The notes below the pieces were generated by a model. It was given only the letters and a program-made list of their open reading frames with translations. It had not been told where the DNA came from and did not search any database. Below, one piece after another: positions 34,670 through 43,027 of a DNA stretch of 64,000 bases. The position numbers and the translations under genes are program-made. How positions within the stretch are numbered: position 1 is the first letter of the stretch; each line of letters opens with the position of its first letter. This DNA comes from JBDRED01 sp043820025 [NCBI: Elusimicrobiota bacterium]. GTDB taxonomy: Bacteria > RUG730 > JBDRED01. The stretch lies in contig JBDRED010000028.1 of the NCBI GenBank assembly GCA_043820025.1, forward strand, positions 1 to 64,000. The letters run 5' to 3'.

Positions 34670-35959
34670 CTACGCAAGTTTATCTCTCAGTTTTCTATGA
34701 TATGCCACAGCGAATCTATGCGCTTCATCGCGCACTCTCTGCAAAAGTTTTAATACGCCGGACTCCTTGCTTAATATAATTGGCGCATTAAAACCGGGTT
34801 TAAACAGCCATTCATTCTTTTTCGCTATCCCGATAACAGGAACAATTTTTCCATATTTATTCATCTCATCATATGCCGCATTTACCTGTCCTTTGCCTCC
34901 ATCAATAAGATACAAATCTATATCATCCGAATCTTTGCCCGCAATACATCTTTTAATTATCTCTCTCATCATAGCAACATCGTTCGGCGTTTCTTTTGTA
35001 AACCGTATTTTATATTTCCTATACCTATCTTTATTGGGTTTTCCGTCAGTAAAAAAAACGCGCGAACCAACAGCATAATTTCCGGATATATTTGAAATAT
35101 CAAAACCGGCAATATTATGAACCGTATGCGCAATACCCAAAACAACATCTATTCCTTGCTCTACATTTTTCACGCTCTTAATCATATCATTAATAATTCC
35201 CTCATTTATTTCCCATAGGCGTATATCATGGCGCGTCAATGTGTCAAGAATCTCTACATTCTTTTTTATTATATCAGCCTCTTCAAATCTTAAGTCTTTG
35301 CAGTATTCCTTTATCTGACTCTTCCATTTCTTTACTACGCTCGCGCATCTTCCTGACACAAACGCCTTAACGTCTTTTACAATCTTTGCGTATTCTTTTG
35401 TATCAATCTGATTAACGCATGGAGCAAGGCATCGTCCCATCTGTCCATGCAGGCACGGCCTGGCATATTTCCTGCCGGTTATATCCTTTCCGCACTTTCT
35501 TATTAGGAACAATTTTTCCGCAAGCTTCTTAACTCTTCGAAGCAGTCCGGCGTCAACATACGGGCCAAAATACACACTGCCGTCCTTAACAAATTTTCTT
35601 GTTATCTCTAAATACGGGTATGGATTATTGACCAGCTTTAGATATGGATACGTTTTTGAATCTTTGAGGTCAATATTATATTTAGGCCTGAATTTTTTAA
35701 TTAGTTTATCTTCCCAGAGCAATGCTTCGCGTTCGCCATGAGTCGCCATAAATTCTATATATCTGACATTAGCCATCATGACCATGGTTTTAATATAATC
35801 GGTTTCTCTGAAATAACTCAGGAGCCTTGACCTTAATGATTTGGATTTTCCAATATAAATAATCTTGTTTGTATTATCCTTAAAAAAATACACTCCGGGT
35901 TTTTTGGGCACGTTGGAGAGCTGTTGACGCAGATATTCTAATTTGTCATTTGCCGCCAT
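34670..35959 (-). CDS. uvrC: Compact UvrC-like excinuclease subunit
   Basis: 429 residues against about 600 for UvrC. Present: GIY-YIG nuclease (16-92; KKPGVYFFKDNTNKIIYIGK), the Cys-rich region with YARPCLHGQMGRCLAPC, a UVR helix (about 205-235), and an RNase H-like nuclease (about 275-429) with IAGFDISNISGNYAVGSRVF, DLYLIDGGKGQVNAAYDE and RDEAHRFAVAYHRKLRDK. Missing: the C-terminal (HhH)2 DNA-binding domain, and most of the segment that normally joins UVR to the RNase H part. The stop is followed at once by the mazG end, so this is not a late frameshift in the window. SD GAGGAAG. Confidence 0.88.
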   Translation of the reverse strand: MAANDKLEYLRQQLSNVPKKPGVYFFKDNTNKIIYIGKSKSLRSRLLSYFRETDYIKTMVMMANVRYIEFMATHGEREALLWEDKLIKKFRPKYNIDLKDSKTYPYLKLVNNPYPYLEITRKFVKDGSVYFGPYVDAGLLRRVKKLAEKLFLIRKCGKDITGRKYARPCLHGQMGRCLAPCVNQIDTKEYAKIVKDVKAFVSGRCASVVKKWKSQIKEYCKDLRFEEADIIKKNVEILDTLTRHDIRLWEINEGIINDMIKSVKNVEQGIDVVLGIAHTVHNIAGFDISNISGNYAVGSRVFFTDGKPNKDRYRKYKIRFTKETPNDVAMMREIIKRCIAGKDSDDIDLYLIDGGKGQVNAAYDEMNKYGKIVPVIGIAKKNEWLFKPGFNAPIILSKESGVLKLLQRVRDEAHRFAVAYHRKLRDKLA

Positions 35960-35990
35960 AACTTCCTCAAATAAATTTTATAAGTTTAAA

Positions 35991-36014
35991 AAGTTATTAT
36001 AATTCTTCTGTATT
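35991..36014 (-). repeat. 3'-end repeat motif (murJ copy)
   Basis: On the minus strand AATACAGAAGAATTATAATAACTT-type sequence, 31 bases after the murJ stop. It is one of five similar copies in the window, all in this orientation and each within about 35 bases of a gene end. Confidence 0.6.
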
Positions 36015-36044
36015 TTTATCCGGCCTTCAAGCTGGGCTGCATTC

Positions 36045-37592
36045 TTATTTTCTTATTCTATTTTTTATTGCGTTATAAAAAATATGCGCCTCTTCTACTT
36101 TTAGAAAATATGTTATTATTCCATAAACAACTGTTCCGAATACAATTGAAACAAGCACCTGCAAAAGCTTATGTCCGGCAAAAACCGCATACGCTGAAAA
36201 ATAACAGACACCGCCCATAATAAACCCTGCTAAAATAACCTTTAATGCTGTCCAGAAAATGCGCTTCAATCCTAATTTTCCAATTTTCTGCCTCAACGCG
36301 CTCATCAGAAATATTACATTAAACGCAGAAGATATCGCTGTGGCAAGCGCTAATCCCCCGACATTTAAATAATTAATCAAGATAATATTAAGTTCAACAT
36401 TTAATATCATAGCAAACACCGCGATCTTTACGGGAGTTTTAGTGTCTTTCAGCGCATAAAACGCGGTAGCTAAAATCTTTACGCCTGCGTAAGCGCTAAT
36501 GCCAATAGCGTAAAAAACAAGCGCAAACGCTGTCATCTCACTCGCTCTCGCGTCAAACCTTCCTCGTTCAAACAATACGCTGACTATCGGTTTTGCTAAA
36601 ATCATTAAACCTATCGACGACGGAACCAGAAGATACATCATAATGCGCATGCTTGATTGAATTGTGGCCTTCATCTCTTCAATGTTTTTATAAGCCGCTG
36701 ATTTAGATAGAGAAGGCAGGGAAACGCTCGCAACGGCTATTCCGAATAATGCCAGCGGAAACAGCATCAAGTGATTCGCGTAGTAAAGCGCCGTAACACT
36801 GCCCTCAGCCAGCCATGACGCGCAAATAACGTCAACAAATGCGTTTATCTGATCCACAGACACAGCAATGGTCGAAGGCGCCATGAGCATAAGCACCCGC
36901 CTGAATCCCTTATTTGCTGATTCAAAATATGGCGCTATCTTTATTTTACTTTTTATTATAGACGGCAATTGAAATAAGCACTGCATTGCTCCGCCGCATA
37001 CAACTCCTACCGCAAGCCCCTTTATCGGCACTGCTAAAAATGGGCAGACAACAAAAAGAAAAAATAATTCTGAAATACTCAAGAAACAAGGCGCTGCCGC
37101 AGGCACCATGAAAATTTGATGCGCGTGGAGTATACCCATAAAAATAGCGGATAACCCAATAGCAATGAAGAACGGGAACATTAAACGCGTCAGCGTCACA
37201 GCTAAACGCATGCGCTCAGGATACGACGTAAATCCGGGAGCTATGGTTTTTACAATAAGCGGAGTAAACACAATGCCTAGAATTGTTACTATAATCAAAA
37301 TAATGGTGAAAAAAGTTATAACAGTGCCTAAGAACTTATCCCTTTCTTCCCGGGTTTTATGTTCTAAATATTCTGTATAAATCGGTATAAAGGCAGCAGT
37401 AAGCGACCCCTCGCCCAAGAGCCTCCGTAAGAGATTTGGTATTCTGTAAGCCACATAAAAGGAGTCTGCTACCCAATTAGCTCCAAAAAAATTCGCTATA
37501 GCCATATCACGCGCATAACCCAAAATCCTGGACATAAGCGTTCCTGTAGTGATTTTGCCGACATTACGTAATATGTGTTTAGTTTGATTCAT
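36045..37592 (-). CDS. murJ: Lipid II flippase MurJ
   Basis: 515 residues, about 14 membrane helices, MviN/MurJ member of the MOP superfamily. The opening KITTGTLMSRILGYARDMAI then ANFFGANWVADSFYVAYRIP and LLRRLLGEGSLTAAFIPIYT is the family signature; the central cavity Arg residues lie there. It moves lipid II across the inner membrane for peptidoglycan synthesis. SD AAAGGTAA. Divergent from rpsT, an association also seen in other bacteria. Confidence 0.96.
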   Translation of the reverse strand: MNQTKHILRNVGKITTGTLMSRILGYARDMAIANFFGANWVADSFYVAYRIPNLLRRLLGEGSLTAAFIPIYTEYLEHKTREERDKFLGTVITFFTIILIIVTILGIVFTPLIVKTIAPGFTSYPERMRLAVTLTRLMFPFFIAIGLSAIFMGILHAHQIFMVPAAAPCFLSISELFFLFVVCPFLAVPIKGLAVGVVCGGAMQCLFQLPSIIKSKIKIAPYFESANKGFRRVLMLMAPSTIAVSVDQINAFVDVICASWLAEGSVTALYYANHLMLFPLALFGIAVASVSLPSLSKSAAYKNIEEMKATIQSSMRIMMYLLVPSSIGLMILAKPIVSVLFERGRFDARASEMTAFALVFYAIGISAYAGVKILATAFYALKDTKTPVKIAVFAMILNVELNIILINYLNVGGLALATAISSAFNVIFLMSALRQKIGKLGLKRIFWTALKVILAGFIMGGVCYFSAYAVFAGHKLLQVLVSIVFGTVVYGIITYFLKVEEAHIFYNAIKNRIRK

Positions 37593-37686
37593 GTCATTAC
37601 CTTTTTCAATCTCAGAGGGGACAGTCCCTGTTAAATTCTTCTGAATCCTGAATTCTATTTATAATAATACATAATACATTTTTTGT

Positions 37687-37715
37687 TTGACTTTTTCTAT
37701 TGTTTTTGTTAACTT
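37687..37715 (+). promoter_or_regulatory. Candidate rpsT promoter
   Basis: TTGACT (37687-37692), 17-bp spacer, TAACTT (37710-37715); good -35, weak -10. About 30 bases before the rpsT start. Confidence 0.4.
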
Positions 37716-37744
37716 AAACTACACTTTTTTAGGAGGCTAACACT

Positions 37745-38023
37745 ATGGCAAAGCTTAAAACCGGAAGGCATACATCAGCATTAAAGGAACTGCGTAAGAG
37801 TATAAAACGAAAGGCTAACAACGCCCCACGTAAAACATATATACGCACATTAACAAAAAAGATCGAACTTGCCGTAAAAAACAAGGATCTCGATGGCGTT
37901 AAGAAACTTCTTAATGAGGCTTTTTCCGCATTTGACCGCGCTGCAAAAACAAACCTTATTCATAAGAAAAACAGCGATAGGAACAAATCACGCTTAGCGA
38001 AAAAGGTTTCATCTCTATCATAA
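37745..38023 (+). CDS. rpsT: Ribosomal protein S20
   Basis: 92 residues, Lys/Arg-rich and helical, with the family pattern: HTSALKELRKSIKRKANNAP then RTYIRTLTKKIELAV-like helix and SAFDRAAKTNLIHKKNSDRN KSRLAKK end. It binds 16S rRNA early in small-subunit assembly. Strong SD (AGGAGG, 8 bases before ATG). Single gene with its own promoter and terminator, as usual for rpsT. Confidence 0.97.
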   Translation: MAKLKTGRHTSALKELRKSIKRKANNAPRKTYIRTLTKKIELAVKNKDLDGVKKLLNEAFSAFDRAAKTNLIHKKNSDRNKSRLAKKVSSLS

Positions 38024-38038
38024 CGCAGTAATTATTAG

Positions 38039-38081
38039 AGGGCTAAACTCAGTAGTAATACCATTGAGCTTAGCCCTTTTT
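38039..38081 (+). terminator. rpsT intrinsic terminator
   Basis: AGGGCTAAACTCA pairs with TGAGCTTAGCCCT (one internal mismatch), followed by TTTTT. Its right arm overlaps the last codons of holA, which is convergent. Confidence 0.85.
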
Positions 38082-39056
38082 AATAATACGCGTTATATCA
38101 ACAATTATTCTTTCCATTATAATCTCAGGAGAAAGTTTTCCGGTCTTTATACTGCAGTCAGAGTCTGCAAGAATATTAATTATCTGCGCTAATTGTTTAT
38201 TATTGTATTTAGGCGCTGTATATTGAAAACTTGGATCAAGGAACGGAATAACGCGCAAAGACTTAAGCGCCTGGGCTGAAGCCGCTCCTTCTTGAATTAA
38301 TGTATTGTACTTGTAGAACTTTATAAACCTGTCTGATAGTGCGTATAGCATAAAATTCAGAGAGCGCGGATCATTTAATGATATATGCAAAAGCATTCTT
38401 AACGCGTCTTTATACTTGCCATCGCTCACCTTCGCGCTCCATTCATAAACATTCGAATCTCCGGAAAGCATAACAGCCGCGACATCATCGCGCGTAATAA
38501 CGCCTCTCCCTTCGCTATAACTAATCATTGACTCTATCTCTTTGCCAACATCAACTGTGTTTTCGCCCACAAGCTCAACAAACGCGTGAAGAGCGTCTTC
38601 ATTTATGCGCGCCTTTCTTTTTAGGCATTCCGCATACACAAGTTTTGTCAGATCAGATTTTTTGTACGGCCAAAATATCCTGGCATCGGAATTATCAGTC
38701 AAGGTTTTAAACCATGCTTCTGATTTATTCGGACGTTCGGGGTTTACAACTATTAGATAAGTAAATGGGCTTGGATTCTTAGAATATTCAGCAAGCTTTT
38801 TTTTATCTTTAGCTTGATACGCTCCGGCGTTTTTAAGTATTATTAATCTCTTTTGCGACGAGAAAGGCAGTGTATTTGCGGTCTGAGCAACTTCGTCAAA
38901 TCCTGTTTCGTCAGCATAAAAAATATTTATATCAAATTCAGAAATCCCCTCCTTAACAAACCCGGCCTTTAGAGCATCTACCTCTCTATCTATAGCAATG
39001 CTGTTAGCTCCTGAATAAAAATAAATATTAGCGCTCTTCTGCTTTGCTTTTGCCAT
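38070..39056 (-). CDS. holA: DNA polymerase III delta subunit
   Basis: 328 residues, the usual size. The N-terminal AAA+-like domain has NIYFYSGANSIAIDREVDAL and LPFSSQKRLIILKNAGAYQA; the middle has a helical lid with ENTVDVGKEIESMISYS; the C-terminal domain has DALRMLLHISLNDPRSLNFM. Delta opens the sliding clamp within the clamp loader. The ATG overlaps the stop of the lipoprotein gene by one base (TAATG). The order leuS-lptE-holA is the same as in E. coli, which supports all three calls. Confidence 0.92.
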   Translation of the reverse strand: MAKAKQKSANIYFYSGANSIAIDREVDALKAGFVKEGISEFDINIFYADETGFDEVAQTANTLPFSSQKRLIILKNAGAYQAKDKKKLAEYSKNPSPFTYLIVVNPERPNKSEAWFKTLTDNSDARIFWPYKKSDLTKLVYAECLKRKARINEDALHAFVELVGENTVDVGKEIESMISYSEGRGVITRDDVAAVMLSGDSNVYEWSAKVSDGKYKDALRMLLHISLNDPRSLNFMLYALSDRFIKFYKYNTLIQEGAASAQALKSLRVIPFLDPSFQYTAPKYNNKQLAQIINILADSDCSIKTGKLSPEIIMERIIVDITRIIKKG

Positions 39057-39580
39057 TACTCCTTCCTCTCGCTAATCCTTTCGGCAATATCCTCGGCTAA
39101 GTATTTGAGCGCTCTTGTTTGCGCTTCCTTTTCCAGCGTGACATCGCTCTTCCCGGAAGTATCCACAACGCTTGTGAAAAATATATCATCGCCTGTTATA
39201 CCCTTTTCACGCCATATAACTTCCTCATCGCTCGTTCTTTTCATTATAACATTCGCGAATATAAGAAGCTGATATTCCTCTACCTCATTATCTTTGCTAA
39301 AGGTAAGCGGCATAAGCTTATAATCTGAAATTCTGCCTTCAATATAGTATTCAGAAGTCTCTTTGTTTGTTAACACAACATACCTGCTGCTCATAAGTTC
39401 GTTGATTATAATATTTGTCAGCGCGGACTCTAAGCCATAATAAACCGTGTCATTAGAGAATTGCGTTAAATAAACATTAACCGGTTCCTGGAATTTCTCT
39501 GAATCTGCTTTAGGCGCGCTCGCGCACCCGGCCAATAAAAATAATGATACCATGACAAACGATATTAATATTCTTTTCAT
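39056..39580 (-). CDS. lptE: LptE-like LPS-assembly lipoprotein
   Basis: About 174 residues. Signal peptide with lipobox LFLLAGCASA (Cys19), so an outer-membrane lipoprotein. VNVYLTQFSNDTVYYGLESA then LTNIIINELMSSRYVVLTNK and YYIEGRISDYKLMPLTFSKD follow the LptE pattern of a conserved beta-alpha-beta lipid-binding fold. LptE plugs the LptD pore that inserts LPS; lptD is not in the window. Position between leuS and holA is the E. coli order. The start at 39580 follows GGGAGGTAAG; a reading from the TTG at 39649 would translate repeat DNA (DPRFRGDGTS). Confidence 0.82.
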   Translation of the reverse strand: MKRILISFVMVSLFLLAGCASAPKADSEKFQEPVNVYLTQFSNDTVYYGLESALTNIIINELMSSRYVVLTNKETSEYYIEGRISDYKLMPLTFSKDNEVEEYQLLIFANVIMKRTSDEEVIWREKGITGDDIFFTSVVDTSGKSDVTLEKEAQTRALKYLAEDIAERISERKE

Positions 39581-39604
39581 CTTACCTCCCAAAAAAGTTA
39601 ATGA

Positions 39605-39640
39605 GCGACACGAAGTGCCGTCCCCGCGAAAACGGGGATC
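39605..39640. repeat. Dispersed palindrome, GCGACACGAAGTG type
   Basis: CGACACGAAGTGCCG and CCCCGCGAAAACGGGG hairpins side by side. It shares most of its sequence with 58703-58738. Both copies lie just before a start codon and read as PRFRGD-type peptides. Confidence 0.75.
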
Positions 39641-39663
39641 TAGTTTCAAAAGTTATTATAATA

Positions 39664-39698
39664 AATCCCCCTAACCCCATTTGAAAAAAAGGGGGATT
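39664..39698. repeat. Dispersed AATCCCCC palindrome
   Basis: AATCCCCC (39664-39671) and GGGGGATT (39691-39698) around a 19-nt loop; a common intergenic repeat type in many phyla. Between lptE and leuS. Confidence 0.65.
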
Positions 39699-39710
39699 AA
39701 GGATGTTTTT

Positions 39711-39738
39711 GTATTATAATTCTTCCGGCTTCCGGCTT
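39711..39738 (-). repeat. 3'-end repeat motif (leuS copy)
   Basis: On the minus strand AAGCCGGAAGCCGGAAGAAT followed by TATAATAC; it begins at the leuS stop codon itself. Same family as the copies after murJ, tlyA, rfaE2 and efp. Confidence 0.55.
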
Positions 39739-42187
39739 ACACTACTATATTTATCAATTTATTCGGAACAAATATTTTCTTAACTATATTTTTACCCTCA
39801 ATAAAAGACTTTACCTTTTCATTTTCTAATATAATCTTCTCTAAATCATTTTGAGGCATATCGCGCTTAACATTTAACTTTGTCCTAAGCTTTCCATTAA
39901 CCTGCACAATAAAAGTAACCTCTGTCTTCATTGTTTTATTTTCATCAAAAACAGGCCATGCTTCATTAAACAGCCCGCCTTTATTATTTATACGCCATAA
40001 TTCCTCGGAAATGTGCGGGGTTATAGGATAGAGCATTACAACAATCGCTAAAACATAATCAATACAGACTTTTACGTCAATATCGTTCTTATCCTTTTGC
40101 CGGTACAGATAATTAACAGCCTCCATAACGCGGGCGATTGCCGTGTTATAAGAAAAACTATTCATATCATCCGTTATGCTCTTTATTGTAATATTCATCT
40201 CTATCTCTACATCTTTAATAAATTCCTCTGATCCTTTACTCACAGGCATACTAATTAAATCGTCGGCTAATCTCCATAATCTGTTTAAAAATCTACGCGC
40301 TCCCTCAATCCCATCCTCGCTCCATTCCAAATCCTTTGTCGGAGGCGAAGCAAAAAGAGTAAAGAGCCTTAATGCGTCAGTGCCGTATTTATCGAGCATA
40401 TCATTAGGATCGACTATATTGCCTTTTGATTTGGACATCTTAGCTCCATCCTTAATAACCATACCTTGATTTAATAGCCTGGTAAACGGCTCGCCGGCTT
40501 GAGCCTTTAGCATACCCATATCTATTAATACCTTATTAAAAAATCTTGCGTACAAAAGATGCATACAAGCATGCTCAGGCCCGCCGACATATTGGTCAAC
40601 AGGCATCCAGTAATCAACCGCTTCTTTACTAAAAGGCAGTTTAGTGTTTTTTGGATCGCAATATCTTAAAAAATACCAGGAAGAATCGACAAATGTATCC
40701 ATTGTATCCGTTTCCCGCCGCGCTTTGCCGCCGCATACAGGGCATTTTGTATTAACAAATTCCTCGGCATATTTAAGCGGAGAGTCTCCCATTCCTCTAA
40801 ACTCAATATTTTTAGGAAGCTTAACCGGCAGGTCATTCTCGTTAACAGCCTGCATACCGCATTTATCGCAATAGACAAATGGTATTGGCGTGCCCCAGTA
40901 TCTCTGACGAGAAATTAACCAGTCTTTAAATCTGTAATGTTTCTTAAAAGATCCTCTCTTTTTAGATATTAAATATTCCGTAATATTTTTTTTAGCTGTC
41001 TCTGTGTCGCATCCGTCAAACCGGCCTGAATTAATTAGCGCGCCATAATCCTCAAACGCCTTGCCTTCGGGCGCTTTAACGCTCCGGTCTTTTGGAGCAA
41101 TAACAGTCTTAATACTGAGATTATATTTTTGCGCAAACTCATAGTCTCTCTGATCATGGGCAGGAACAGCCATAACAGCGCCTGTTCCATATTCCAATAA
41201 AACATAATTACCTATCCAGATAGGAACCGTTTCTCCTGTAATGGGGTGCACTGCGTTAGCGCCTGTGTATATTCCAACCTTATCCTGTGTTTGCCTATCA
41301 AGCGTTGACTGTATTGAAACCTTTTCTATGAACTCATTAATCTCTTTTTTGCGCGCCGCGCCTTTTACTAATTTTTTAGAAAGCTCATGTTCAGGCGCAA
41401 GCACAATATAAGTAACGCCTAAAAGCGTATCAGCTCTTGTAGTGAACACATCTATAGTGTCGTCTGCGCCTTCAACAGAAAACCGTATTATGGATCCCTT
41501 GCTTTCGCCTATCCAGTTTTTCTGCATTGTTATGATACGTTCTGCCCATCCTTCCCGAATAAGCTCATGATCTTTCAAAAGCGCTTCTTTATAATCAGTT
41601 ATCTTAAAAAACCATTGCTCAAGTTCTTTTTGCGCAACAAGAGACTCGCATCTCCAGCATTTCCCCTCTTCAACCTGTTCATTTGCTAATACTGTCTCGC
41701 AATCAGGACACCAATTAACCGTAGCCCTTTTCCTGTAAACAAGCCCTTTCTCATAAAATTTTAAAAACAGCCACTGATTCCATCTGTAGTAATCATCCTT
41801 GCAGGTAGTAACCTCGCGCGCCCAATCATAACTGAATCCCATACGCCTAAGCTGGCCGCGCATTGCTTCTATGTTTGACATAGTCCAGTCTTCCGGGTCC
41901 TTTTTATATTTAACAGCCGCGTTTTCAGCAGGCAGGCCAAAGGAATCCCAGCCAATCGGATGCATAACATAATACCCCTGCATTCTTCTATGCCGCGCAA
42001 TAACATCCGCTATTGTATAATTGCGCACATGCCCCATATGCAGTTTACCCGACGGATATGGAAACATTTCTAATATATAGTATTTTTTTTCTTTCTTCTT
42101 TGGATCTTCTGTAACGGTAAACAGGCCTTTATCATTCCAATATTTCTGCCACCTTTCTTCGATCTCATGCGGGTCATACGTTCTCAC
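39737..42187 (-). CDS. leuS: Leucyl-tRNA synthetase
   Basis: 816 residues, class I aminoacyl-tRNA synthetase. HIGH-type motif in MFPYPSGKLHMGHVRNYT (about residue 50), a zinc-like Cys cluster WCPDCETVLANEQ...CWRC, a CP1 editing domain (about 220-410), and KMSKS as AKMSKSKGNIVDP. Start codon is GTG with AGGAGG upstream. Heads the leuS-lptE-holA run; tlyA lies 39 bases upstream. Confidence 0.97.
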   Translation of the reverse strand: MRTYDPHEIEERWQKYWNDKGLFTVTEDPKKKEKKYYILEMFPYPSGKLHMGHVRNYTIADVIARHRRMQGYYVMHPIGWDSFGLPAENAAVKYKKDPEDWTMSNIEAMRGQLRRMGFSYDWAREVTTCKDDYYRWNQWLFLKFYEKGLVYRKRATVNWCPDCETVLANEQVEEGKCWRCESLVAQKELEQWFFKITDYKEALLKDHELIREGWAERIITMQKNWIGESKGSIIRFSVEGADDTIDVFTTRADTLLGVTYIVLAPEHELSKKLVKGAARKKEINEFIEKVSIQSTLDRQTQDKVGIYTGANAVHPITGETVPIWIGNYVLLEYGTGAVMAVPAHDQRDYEFAQKYNLSIKTVIAPKDRSVKAPEGKAFEDYGALINSGRFDGCDTETAKKNITEYLISKKRGSFKKHYRFKDWLISRQRYWGTPIPFVYCDKCGMQAVNENDLPVKLPKNIEFRGMGDSPLKYAEEFVNTKCPVCGGKARRETDTMDTFVDSSWYFLRYCDPKNTKLPFSKEAVDYWMPVDQYVGGPEHACMHLLYARFFNKVLIDMGMLKAQAGEPFTRLLNQGMVIKDGAKMSKSKGNIVDPNDMLDKYGTDALRLFTLFASPPTKDLEWSEDGIEGARRFLNRLWRLADDLISMPVSKGSEEFIKDVEIEMNITIKSITDDMNSFSYNTAIARVMEAVNYLYRQKDKNDIDVKVCIDYVLAIVVMLYPITPHISEELWRINNKGGLFNEAWPVFDENKTMKTEVTFIVQVNGKLRTKLNVKRDMPQNDLEKIILENEKVKSFIEGKNIVKKIFVPNKLINIVV

Positions 42188-42220
42188 TCTATCCTCCTAA
42201 GCAAAGTCTAATGAATTAAT

Positions 42221-42262
42221 AAGTTATTATGATTCTTCTGAATTCCGGCTTCTGACTTCTAA
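42221..42262 (-). repeat. 3'-end repeat motif (tlyA copy)
   Basis: Minus-strand TTAGAAGTCAGAAGCCGGAA then TTCAGAAGAATCATAATAAC. It encodes the last residues of tlyA (RSRNSEES) and its stop. Fits the same orientation as the other copies. Confidence 0.65.
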
Positions 42263-43027
42263 ATTCTCTAGGAATATAAAATATTCTATATTGCCTTTAG
42301 GCCCTTTTATACCGGACCGGCATATTCCCTTTATATCAAATTTCAAATCTTCGCAAAACATCTTAATATTAGACACAGCCTCTTCTCTAATTTTATCGTC
42401 AACAACCACGCCTTTTTTTACCTTTTTAGGCCCTACCTCAAACTGCGGTTTTATAAGCGCGAATATCCTATAAGGCGGTTTTAAAATTTCCTTCAGCCTT
42501 GGCAGAATCTTTGTAAGAGATATAAAACTTGCGTCTACAGTTGCAAAGTCAATGTGTTCGATAACTTCGTTAGCGTCCCAGTATCTTATATTTGTTTTCT
42601 CAATACATACAACACGCGGGTCATTTCGCAAAGACCAGTCTAACTGGCCATATCCCACATCCAGCGCATAAACCTTTTTGGCTCCTCTTTTTAGCATGCA
42701 GTCAGTAAATCCGCCTGTAGAAGCTCCAACATCAAGACAAACATTATTTTCTAAATTGATATTAAATTCTTCCAACGCTCCGTCGAGTTTTAATCCGCCT
42801 CTTGAAACAAAGCTTTTAATACCGTTATCCTGAACAACAATTGAATCAGCGCCGCTTATTTTATGGCCGGGTTTTGCGCAAACCTTTCCATTTACCAGAA
42901 CACTGCCGCCGACTATTTTAAGATGCGCTTCGCCCCTGCTTTTAGCGTATTTTTTTTCAAATAAAACAGTATCAAGCCTTTTCCTTTGCGAGTGTTCGTT
43001 CTGTAATAATTCTTTTGAATCTTTCAT
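42227..43027 (-). CDS. tlyA: TlyA-family rRNA methyltransferase / hemolysin-like protein
   Basis: 266 residues. N-terminal S4 RNA-binding domain (about 17-75; RLDTVLFEKKYAKSRGEAHL) and a FtsJ-like methyltransferase domain with the SAM site VCLDVGASTGGFTDCMLKRG (about 95-114), then ALDVGYGQLDW and FATVDASFISLTKIL. Actinobacterial TlyA 2'-O-methylates 16S and 23S rRNA. The start overlaps the dxs end by 56 bases, without a clear SD, and may lie a little further in. The last dozen residues come from a repeat and are probably not conserved. Confidence 0.88.
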   Translation of the reverse strand: MKDSKELLQNEHSQRKRLDTVLFEKKYAKSRGEAHLKIVGGSVLVNGKVCAKPGHKISGADSIVVQDNGIKSFVSRGGLKLDGALEEFNINLENNVCLDVGASTGGFTDCMLKRGAKKVYALDVGYGQLDWSLRNDPRVVCIEKTNIRYWDANEVIEHIDFATVDASFISLTKILPRLKEILKPPYRIFALIKPQFEVGPKKVKKGVVVDDKIREEAVSNIKMFCEDLKFDIKGICRSGIKGPKGNIEYFIFLENLEVRSRNSEES

